Program-made: the position numbers and the translations under genes
Part shown: positions 49,501 through 61,500 of the stretch, piece by piece
Layout: every line of letters begins with the position of its first letter
Numbering within the stretch: position 1 is the stretch's first letter
Assembly (NCBI GenBank): GCA_964023205.1
Contig: OZ026837.1
Coordinates: forward strand, 14,361,479 to 14,425,478
Length of the DNA stretch: 64,000 nt
Direction of reading: 5' to 3'
From: Lutraria lutraria
Lineage: Eukaryota > Mollusca > Bivalvia > Venerida > Mactridae
Notes under the pieces: model-generated
What the model was told of the DNA's origin: nothing
Seen by the model: the letters and a program-made list of their open reading frames with translations, nothing else
The model's database searches: none

Positions 49501-52500
49501 AAACTACCTATATTTGGCAGTAAATATAGCAAAAAAAAATCACTGAGTGTTACCCCCCCCCCCCCCCCCCTCTGAATTTTGGTTTCTGAGCGATGACTCA
49601 AGAAATATTTCATGGATCAGTTTCATATTTTACATCAAGGTGTTTAATAATAAAATAGAGGTCGATTTCTGTTAAAATCCATTTTCACTGGAGTTATGGT
49701 CCCTTTTTTACTTAGCACACAGAGGGGGGGCATTCGTGACCAACGGACACATTTCTAGCTTTAGACATCTTTTATGTAACTGCTGGTTTACTCCATGTCT
49801 TGAGTGAAGTTCTGTTGTTTGTCAAAATTTAATTAAGATGTTATTCTGCCTGTTTAGGATTATACGATCTACTCTATTTTTGGTGCTGATTACAGATTTT
49901 CTAACTGCAAAACCCTAAAAGAAAATTTTTCATTAAAAATAGAATAAAATGTGATCTATCTTCTTTAATTGTTTTAGTCAAGTAACTGTTAACATGGCTA
50001 TTTAATATTTTTGTCTAGCCTTATATATATATATATATAGTCAAACATGACTTAACAACTACCTGTTGATGAAGATCAAAATGTAAAAATTGCTGCTCTT
50101 GGGGAGACAATGATTGATATAACAGACAAAATAAACCTCCAACTAAGAGAGAACTATCACTTTTCTCTTCCTTTGGTAGCCCAGGTTCCAGGGGTTCACT
50201 GTACATGTACATGCCCATTCTTCTCCTATTTCTTGTACCGCTCTCATAAATACTGTGTCCCTCAAGTTCAGTTTTTTTTCACTTTTGCCTACTTGCACCC
50301 TTGTACATGTATATACTGCATAGTGCTGGCCTACCTAGACTTGTACAATTAGCTATTAGTGTTAATTATTGAACAAAGTAATTCTAGACTCAATTAAATG
50401 AATTAATTTGTATAAACATAGTTGCTACCTAAATAATTGTATTACAATCCTAGTTAGACTAGTATATGTGTAGAGTTGTTACTTAACCATTAGTGGTGAT
50501 AATGCTCATATTAACCTAGTTTCACTCCTTGAAGCTGGTACGATAGTACAAAGTCTTAGGTTGTGATTGCACATGATTAATATTATATGGTGTCACATTG
50601 GATTTATTTAAGTAGAAACTTACTCATAATAGTGACTAGTGAGTATATGACTTATTTGTGACCAGTAAATTTTCGTTTGTGATCAGCTGATTGTTATAAG
50701 TGGAGTTTTTTGGGTGTTACGACATTTTAGAATTGTGTTTGTACATATATGAAGTATAAGAGTCTAATATTTTGTGTTACTTGCTGACCTGTTGATTTGA
50801 AGTTGTTGAGTCTGACCTGTTGATTTGAAGTTGTTGAGTCTGACCTGTTGATTTGAAGTTGTTGAGTCTGACCTGTTGATTTGAAGTTGTTGAGTCTGAC
50901 CTGTTGTTTTCGTATCATTCAACATTAATTTTGTTATATATCTCTTGGCTTATATAACACATTGATTTAAACTTGTTTACCTAACAATTCGGGCAAATAT
51001 ATCATAGTGAGTTTAGTTCAGTCCATTTTTAACTGATGTATAAGTGATTGCATGCTTGTATGATTTTTGAAAACTGAACAATAGTATCCATGAGTACTTT
51101 CAGTAGATAGATTATATTCCTTATCAATCACTTGAGAATATTTTTTTTGTGTAAAAGATCTCTGTACACTGGTTTTGGTTTGGTAGTATTATAAGTGTCA
51201 ATAATAAAATATTAAAATTTATGCAAATATTGACATACAGTCAAACCTGTCAATAAATGCCCACCCTTTGGAAAGATTAAAATGGCATTTATTGACTGGT
51301 GGCCTTTATTCGGAGGTCATTTTGTTCTGAATAATCAATTAGGGTTTTTAAAAGGATGGGCTTTATTCCTTGGGTGACCTTTACCTAGGGATGGCTTCCA
51401 ATACTGTTTAAACTGTTTGCAGTCCTGTAGTTGTGTTAGTTATGGGGACATGATTGTTACTTATCTCAGGGCCCTCTGTGGTCATGTTATTATGGTCTCT
51501 GATCATTATCTTTAGCCCCTTTCTGCTGTGAGTTTGAATCTAACCCGGTGTACCACAAAAATTTCATGTATGAGGAAACTATCCAGCTAGCTTATAGAAG
51601 ATTGGTGGTTTATCACATGTAGATGCACCCTATTGATATTGAGGTCAGTATGTAAAAGGTCATGGTCACAGCCACAGTGACCTTTAGCACAAAAACCTTG
51701 TCAGACCAATAACTAGAGTTCTAACTGTTAGCCCTAGGTCCTCAGATTTGATTGGGAGTTTGGTCATCACATATTTAGTTGACCCTATTGATTTGGAGGT
51801 CGGTATGTCAAAGGTCAAGGTAACAAAAAATTACTAGAGAACAATTGGCCCTAAGATCCTCAAACTTGGTTGGGGTTTGGTCATTACATGTTGATGACCC
51901 TTATGAATTGTGCGGTCAGCAAGTTGAAGGTCAAGATCACGATGACTTTCAACAAAAACCCTTATCCGACCAATGGCTAGAGAATGATTTGGCCCAATGT
52001 CCTCAGATTTGGTTTTGAGGTTGGTTATTGCATGTAGATGACCTCTATTGATTATAAGTTTAATAGGTCGAAGGTCAAGGTCTTTCTATCCAGTTTGCCT
52101 TTTAGGGGGACATCTGTGTTTCACAAACACTTCTTGTTTACCTATACATTTGTATAAATTTCAATTATGTTATAGGAGAGATTATGGATGTATAATTATG
52201 ACATTGCTATTAATTTACTTGAGTATCAACATTCTGAGTATATTAAAATGTTTATGTATGATAATTTTTTTTAAAAATTAACTCAAGTTGCAACATAATG
52301 GGATGGTTATAATATGTATTATTGATATAATATTAATTTACTTAAGTTACTACATTATCGGAAGATTATTACGTGTAATATGATCATTAATTATTTATTT
52401 AATTACAGGCTTGTGCTGAATTCTTGGAGTTAGCTCAGACAGATGGTAAACGTTGGCATAAAATGCTGGAACATGAGTATAACCAGAAGTTAAAGCTGCA

Positions 52501-55500
52501 GGAATTGTTGGAACAACTGGCTAAAGATCAGAACTCACTTGAAATACAAGCAAAAAAATCAATGTTGCCTTCATCACCAGACAATCCTGGTTAGTATGCA
52601 GGGATTTTTTACCTAATATAATGTGTACCTGGGCCATGAATGGACCCATTTTCAATCCAAAATAGATTCTGGTGACCATTTTCCTGATTTTCTAGCAAAA
52701 ATAACCAAACATAAGTTGAACAGTTTTACTTTAATGTTCTATTTTGTACTGAAACCCACCAAAAATGACTACCACGCAAATATTTTTTTTCAACAAATAT
52801 TTCATTTAATACAAGGTTTGCAAATAGTTATTTTGTGGTTATCCACATTTAAACAATATGCTATTTGCATCTAACTAGCTCCTATTAAGTTGTGTTAAAT
52901 GTCAAAATTTGCCTACAAATGTTTGCTTATTGACTCAGTCTTGGTTCAAAAAAAAAAAAAAAGTTTAAACAAATTTTCCTTACCGAAACATACCCAAAAT
53001 TTCAAACTTGGGTAATGTTGAGGCAAACATAGAACATTTTTTAATTTAGGCCATTTCAAAAATCTGACTGATCATTATCCCAGCTTTACCCTTACAAAGT
53101 TTGAAAAAACGGAGAAGTTCCTGTTTACTCTGTATTATTATTAGTACCGGTTGTCAGATGATGATGAATTGAATATTACAGGGGTAACAATATACTGGAT
53201 GTATCCGGAATTCAAGATTTATCAGTCCTAAAAGAGCTATGATTTCTGAGCAAAATAAAAATTATTTTATGAAAACATCTCTAGAAATGGCAAAGTAAAT
53301 TTAATCTGCTGTAAGGATTTTCTTTGATACAAGCTGAGTTAAATATGAAAACAATATGGTTGAAGACCGCTTGTTGGGCAAAAATGGTTGGCTGCGTATG
53401 ATTTTCAAGATTTTTAATTTGACTCTATTGACACCAGTCCTCTGATATAAATTTTCCCTGCCATTTCCTGTTGTGTGGACTGTCAAAAAATCGTTTCCAC
53501 TATGTTTTTCAACCTTAATTCCTAATTCATTGATTAGGGCTGTCCCAATATGGCTGCGTACCGGTATCATTGATGAACAAGATTCAATAAAGTGCTTGCA
53601 ATGTTTGACTTATAAAGTTTATATTGAATTTTATATGAGAAATACAAAGTAGATTACTTCCTGGCATTAGCTTATTGAAGCAAAATATTGCCTGACTCAT
53701 CATTTTACTAAGTAATCAAGCATTTTTAGCCCTTTTTAATTAAAATCAATATTTCTATTTACTTCTGTTTAATCCACCATGCTTTGTGTATCAGATAACT
53801 TTAATCAATTCTGTTGAAAACCTTCTCAACTAATCATCTCAAATATCAAAATTTGTCATAAAACATGTCAGCATAAATTTTAGACAAGCTCATTTTTGTC
53901 CATATTCATCAGAAGCAATACATACTGTACAGTGTAACCTCTCCAAAGCAACACCCCTTTGGGAGAAGCAAAATTATGTTGTTGTTGAGAGGCTGTTGCT
54001 CTAGAGAGAGTAAAAGTTAAATTATGCAGTGGGAAAATTCATTGTTCTTGAAGGGAGGTTGTTGCTCAAGAGAGGGCCGTCCTGGAGAGGTTGCACTGTA
54101 CTACCTAAAATCTTATATAGATCAAATGCAACATTGCTTGCAGTGATTACTTTAAAATTTGAATACTCCTATTGATATATGGTTTTATTGAAATTTGGTC
54201 ATTCAAGCATCATATTCATAGCCAATACAAAAAATCCTTATTATATTTTGAGTAGTATATACCGGTATGCTTATGTCAGTCTGTTCGAAATCACTACACT
54301 GTGAGTATCTTAGCAACAGAATCAAATGATGTTTTTTAGAGTATCCTTAAACTGTTAAACATGACATAGAATATCACTGATGCTTTTTAAGTCATGAAAG
54401 AGCAGAATTTGATGTATTCTTTAATTAAGACCAAAATGATAAGAAATGGCTCATAATTACCGTACTAGTAAAACTTGCTTCTGACTCTGTCCTGGACAAG
54501 TTGAAATTTCTGTAAACTAATTAAAATGTAATGGTGGAAAAAGTTGTTGAGCCCTGCTTTATAAAGCATGGATGAGAATATTCTGCTAATCATCAGATTT
54601 TCACTTTTTTCAGAGCATCCCAAATCATTTAGAGATCACAAAGAGGCCTAAAGGCCTTCTTGACCCCCAAAGAGGCCTATAAGGTCTTCTCCTCCCCCAA
54701 AGAGGCCTATAAGGTCTTCTCCCCCCCCCAAGGAGGCCTATAAGGCCTTCTTGACCCCCAAAGAGGCCTATAAGGCCTTCTTGACCCCCAAAGAGGCCTA
54801 TAAGACCTTCTTGACCCCCTTAAAGAGGCCTATAAGGTCTTCTTCCCCCCCTGGCCTTTCAGATTTTTTTTCTCATTTGCCATTCTGATCCCCGATGAAG
54901 TCATTATCCTCCCCTCCGTTTGTTCTTCGGTCTACGTCCATCTGCCAGAAAAATGTTTGTCATTCAAATTTGTAAAGTTACTGTTATAGTATCTTTAAAA
55001 TCTCAGCAATAGAAGAAATTACTGTGTTAATGTGGAAAGACATACTAAGCTGTTGATTGACTCTGATTTTGCTTGTTTATTGTAGGTGGTGTCGTGTCAG
55101 GATCCGACGAGGATGATTTTGAAGATGCATTAGATTATCAAGAAGTCATGTCTTTGCCAGGTGGTAAACAGACTCCTGCACACAGGTATTATTGCAATCT
55201 ATCCTTTTAATTCTGTCAATGTTAGCTCCTCCCTCTTTGGGGAGTGACTTGTGATGTTGTATGTGTATGGTGTGATCATTATTGATTAAAGATAGTGACT
55301 GAAATTCTATCTTGTATAGAAAGAGGTATGAACACTAAATAATATGTTTGGATGGTTTCTTGTATTTGATTATTGTACGGTGTTTGCATGAGAGTGTAGA
55401 AAAAATGCTCCGGGTTTCGTCCAGGTAGTAAAAAATTACTGACAGGTTTTTTTTCTGGCATGGTTCAGAGGCCACCATTCAAATGACACAAGGGCATGAA

Positions 55501-58500
55501 GTGTTAGCCCACTCCGTCCGTTCAAATTTTGATTTCCGACGATCAAGAAATATGCCATGGATTGGTTTCATATTTTACATGAAGGTTTTCGATTTCTGTT
55601 AAAATCTCAATATTTTAAGAGGAGTTATGGCCTCCTTTTGGAGCATTTTAGTCCACTGGACATTTTCTAGTTTTGATAAATGATGCTTGTATGGAATCAC
55701 TGAGGTTTGGACTAAAAGATATGTGAATGTTAGTGCAGTCAATTTATTTATCTGTAATTTAACGGCCCATTCGACAGCTTAGGTCAGGTGCGGTCAAGCC
55801 TGAGATTATGGCCATGTTTGGTATAAGGGTTCTGTGAAAAAATGCTGACCATTCTTTAGCACATGATTATTGATTGATTATATAGCTCTACATAGTAAGG
55901 CACACTGTGTACATGTTGTATGTATCCTATTTGGTGGTCTTTGTTGTATGTAATCATGTAAAGATTACTTCTATAGGCTGCTTGACCAAACTAGTAGGGT
56001 AGGAAGGTTGCTTAAGTTTTCTTTCTTAATTTCTTTTCTGAATATACTTCAAATACTTTTGATAATGAATCATCCTCCAATATTTTCTTATCATAATGAT
56101 TTTGCTGTTTAGTGATGGCGCAATCTTTTTGGATCTTTTTACCTCAAGTTTTCATTGATCTGGATATTCCCTTTTCTTAAATCTTGACTAGTCCCTTAAC
56201 TTCAATGTAGATTTATACGGACAAAAGGGGTTGTCGTCATTTTGCAAATCTCATGGTTTATCATTTTCATTCAAGGAAACCAATAGAAATAATAAAGATT
56301 CTGAAAATCTGTCTGCTCACTTTTGATGATATTATACTAATTTGGACATTCTGGGTACAAAACCTTAACTTGGATATTGAATTGAAGATCAGTATAAAAG
56401 TTTTGACCTTTGATCAGTTTGTTTTACCCTCCCAATTTAAATCAACCAATGGCAATCAGGGTTCTAATTAGACGTTTAAAGTTGAGGATCAAGTACCGAC
56501 GTTGGCTGATTGTAACTTAAAGAATCAGCAAAATTTTCTTACTATAATTGTAATTTCAAATTTGACCCTTTGGTACAAATTCTCAAGAGTCAGATGCATT
56601 ATTTTACTAATTTCAAGAGTCAAAACACTATTTTTAAGTGTTAAATGAAAGCCCTGTTGCAATACAATAATATTTTAGACTGGTTTCAGAAGTACACTTA
56701 GGTCTGGAAGAAAGTACTTGCATTTCTTCAAACAAATACAATGCGTTCATTTTTTACATACAAAAACATTCCCTTACAATATGTAACTAGTTTACTGCCA
56801 TCAATGCTTAAGATAAGACATGGAAAAGCCTCTTGTATAATGTAATGGAAGCTGAAAGGGAGAACTGTTATTTCCATGTCCCAATTTCTCTAAGATGAAG
56901 CTTGTTTTTGATGCTGTAGATACAAATTCATCACAATTAATGTATTGAGTCTCGAATCTCTAGTTAGGACACAGCTGCATGCTTTAGAACAATACACACT
57001 TAATGAAGGCGGCCACATAGCCAGTGACTAATACAGCAGTCATATCTTGCGATGTTGTATTGATTTTTCATTGTACTCGCTCAATAATTTCTTGACTTCC
57101 AAAATACTGGGTTTTAGGTTTCATACAAAATGTGTTTTTTTTATAAAATGGTAAATCAAACTCACACAATTTGGGAACGTCTGGGTTGTAATGAATTTAT
57201 TTGGCACTATATATAGAGCAATTAGTGCCAAGTATATCACCTCTAGGGACTTGTCTCTCTCTATTATTGATTCAGTAATACTAACTGTATTGACAAAAAA
57301 AACGGTTAGTGCATTGGTATAACTTGTTCCTACAGGAGGATTGCGGTCTTATTTATTTTCTCCGTTCTATTTACTCCAAATAAGCCAGGGATATAAGAAC
57401 TAGGTTTATCTACATAATATTCTGGAGGATAATAGTGTCAGTTTTTATACATGTTCATGTAGGTATTCTAGATGTTGTGCCATGTGTTCTGTGTTCTTGT
57501 AGTTGTCTATAAGTATAATTTAGCATCCGTTTATTGCATTTAAGTGGCACTTCTTTGTTATTGCTGCTGTACTCTTTAAAATTGAATGCATGCTTTTTTC
57601 TGCTTGTTTGGATTGCTACTGTATGGTGTATTAATTTGTTACTTCTTCTGTGCGTCTTTGTGGATATCGAATTTCTTTGATTAATTAAATTCTGATCATA
57701 CAAATACTCCTAGCAATGTTACATTGTCTAGTGGACTGGTTTTAATTAGATAATAAGACCAGTCTACTAGTTGGATATTAATTAAAATGATTAAAATGAT
57801 AACACTCATTTTTCTTAATTTGAGAATTCAACTTTGAACTTAATGCTATAATCAGACTTAAAAATGCATTTCTCTCTGATGTTGAAGACTTTTGATATGA
57901 AATTAAAAGGAATGAAAAAAATAGGATTTTTAAATGAAGTTGAATTATTTTTCGAAACGATCATATTGGGTTGAAAAGGAACTTTAGGTTGAATTGAAAT
58001 ACAGGGTCTGGCAAAGATTTGAAGGCAGTCTTTGTTCTAACCCTCAAACCCAAAATCTATGGATAGTAAATTACTAGTGCTAGTGAACTTTCTAACTACT
58101 GTTATTTGGGCTGGTGGTAAATTGCTTATTTTCAATAGCACACTAACAGACTAGTGCTTAAAAGATAGTTTGAAATTAGTTAGCACCCTATGCTGGGTGT
58201 TTACAATACAATCAAACCTGCAAACAAAGGATGCCCTTGGGAGAGACATAACATTTCCTTCATTGACAGGTGGCCTTTATTCAAAGGCTTTTTTGTACTG
58301 AATAATCAATGATTGGTTTAAAAGAATAGCCTTTATTTACAGGGTGGCCTTTATTCGTAGGTGGCTGCTAACACAATTTTGACTGTACATGTATTTTAAC
58401 TTGTAAAACTAGCTGGGCCCTAACTGCACTTCAGGGGAAGGGGCCCAGGGCACTCAGGTAGGGGAATTTCGTGTCATTTTGAGGAAAAAGGTGAATTTCA

Positions 58501-61500
58501 GGGGATTTTTTCAACTGCCTTGTAACCCTGCAATAAACTTTTTTTTTTAGGGGAATTTTTATCAAAAATAAGGGAAAACAGTATATTATTTTAAGAGGGG
58601 AATGTCAAAAAAGTCAAATGTGGGCCCTGACTAGATATCCAATATAGTGTTCTTCTCAATTATATTGAATCTTATTCTGGCATGCATATTGACCATACAT
58701 ACATACTCAGTGAGAACACTGACACTGCATGCTATCTGATTTCTCTCTGTGAGTATTGATTAAACTTAAAAAGAGATAAATTCTTCACGGAGAGTATAAG
58801 ATGAATGTTGTTTTTTTATGTCAGGAGAACGGATAGTGATTTGAGTTTTGAAACCAAGTCTTTCGATGGTGAAGAATACAGTACCGAGTCTGATATGGAT
58901 GAGAATGAAGGAACGGAAAACACAGTAGGCGTTATTTATCAAACCAAAAATGTACGTCCTTGCTTTAACCTTTGCTTCATGTTGTACCATTGTTTACCAT
59001 AATTAGAATTGGTCAATTTTGATAGTCATTTTAACATCGATTGTTAGAATTGGTGAATTTTAACAGTCATTTTAACATCGATTGTTAGAATTGGTGAATT
59101 TTAACGGTCAATTTAATTTGTTGTACTTTAGTTGATAATTAATATATGTGAACTTTAATAGGTAATCTTACAATTTGTGAACTTTAATGGGTAATTTAAC
59201 ATGTAATATTGTTGATAATTAGAATTTATGAATTTTAATGATCTTTATCTAGTTGATTATAATAATTGGTATATGTTTAATGATTAATTTAACATGCTGT
59301 ACCATGGTTGATGATAAGATGTTGTTTTAGTGGCTAAATTCACATTTTTTTGTAAATTTTGTGTGATAGCAAAAACACTATGAAGGTTAGAGGATTAATT
59401 ATGGCCGTTTATCATTGTGGTAAATAACTGTCTGTGGTTAAATATATATTTATAAGTATTTTTTATGTGAGTATAATGGTTTTCTAATACAGTCAAGTTA
59501 CTTTTAAATTTTTAACTGCCATTGAAATGTTTTTCAAAAATGTGTTTGCCTAATCATTGGTCAATTTATTGTTGCATATATATACTACATGCTACTGTAA
59601 GTAGAGCTCTCTTTGTGTCTAATTTCTAGTGAAATTTTAATACATTAACTTTTGCTTAGGTGGAAAGAAAGTACAATATGAAGCAGTCCATTGTTATACC
59701 CAGTGGTATTACCCAGTATATGTTACAACGGTCCTTGCCAGCTCATTCCTTTATGCATCAATTTATAATCCTCCCCGACAGTTATATGTACTATTCCCTT
59801 TCAAGAAATGCAATCCCCTATAATACTTAGTGAAGGTTCTCTGTGGTTGAGTGGTCATGGTCTTTGACCCCGCCTTCATTGCTGATCCCACCTTCATTGC
59901 TGACCCCGCCTTCATTGCTGTGTTTTCAAATCCCACCTGTGACCAAATTTTGCCTTTAATTTTGTTATTATTGACTCTTCAGTATTCCTTAAATCATCAG
60001 TTTCAAATGCTTTGATTGTATTTAAGTGTCTGCAAGGTTCAACAATTAAGCAGTTGTACTATTTAATTCCTTAAAACTAATCTACTCTTGACTCTTATTG
60101 AGGCTTTATATCATGGCAGCTCTTTAATTATTCTGCTTCATTGCTTTGGTGACAAACTTTCTATAATTCTGTGAAAAAATTGCCTAAAATATTTGTATCT
60201 TATAAATGTCTTCTTCACAATTGTACATCAGATGTAGCCCTTTAATTAGCCGGCTTCATTGCCCTTGGGAACAAAGTTCCTATAACTCAGCTAAAAACAT
60301 AGTATTCGGTATTAACACACATCCAAACCTCAAAATTGTTGACACTAATGTGCATCTCTACGGTACATGTTAATATGTGTTATTTGTATTGTACACAGTC
60401 TGTCTATTGAGAAAATACATAAATATTATATGTTTGATCAACAACATATATTCCTTTCATATAATAACCTGAGGCAAGATTTTCCATGTTGATGTAATTA
60501 TACTATGTCTGTGAGATAATGTTTCATACCGTAGTTTTCAATACTGATGAAATTAGCAGATGAAATATTCAAATCAATAGGGGTAGTGTAAAGTATTAAA
60601 ATATTTTATGGATGAAAAATTTCATTACTTAATAGATAACTGAAGAAATTAGTTTTTAAGACCCCGTATCAATAGATTCCATCTACAATAATCAAACTTC
60701 ATATGTTGGTTCCTCATGACAACCTGTTCAGGACTTGTGCATTTTTGGGTCAAAGGTCACCCAGAGGGGGCTTTGTGTATTTAAAACAAATCTTGTTTAC
60801 TTTAGAATTATTATTATAAAATGCTGGGTCCATTGTTATTAGAATAAATACATATTTGTTTAGATATTTCATGTCATGATGACTTAATGTTGTTCTAAAG
60901 AAAGGACTTAAGAAATATATCATATAATTTATCCTTCAATGAGTTCCAAATGTTCTCTGTATATAAAGATTCATTTGCAGAAGAAATTACAAAAGAAATA
61001 TCATATATACAGTGATTTTTCTAGGAATTTGTTACAAATTTGTTACCATGAGTCCAAGGACTCCAATGGATGGCAATGTTTTGAAGAGAACTTTCATTCA
61101 GGGTCATAACAGTTTTTAAAAGGAATGTTCCCATTGGCTCAACAACAATCACCTGCTGATAACTAGCCAATCAAAATCCTTGTTGTATAATACTGAAATT
61201 GAATTACTTCAATAACTGCAAGCTACCAATTTATTGTTTCTACCGGTACTTAGATTCTTACACTGTGAGGTAATGTGTCTTGGGCTATTTCAATTTGTCA
61301 GTGATGCAGTATGTAAAACCTTGATTATTTACTGTATACCTAGTGCTTCATTGAATTCAAATGTGTTTTATTTTATATATACTATTTACAGAAGAAATTA
61401 CGAAAGAAACAGACAAAGTCCAATCAAGGCGAAGCCACAGAAAATGGTAACGTACCAAAGAAACCGCCTCAAGCAGCATTAGTACCTAGAAAACAAAGAC

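Noticed and set aside
59660..59830. Open 54-codon stretch after an acceptor-like TTTTGCTTAG, in phase with the preceding OSBP exon
   Set aside because: No similarity to OSBP, while the exon at 61392 continues the known protein directly. It could be a rare alternative terminal exon, but nothing supports it.
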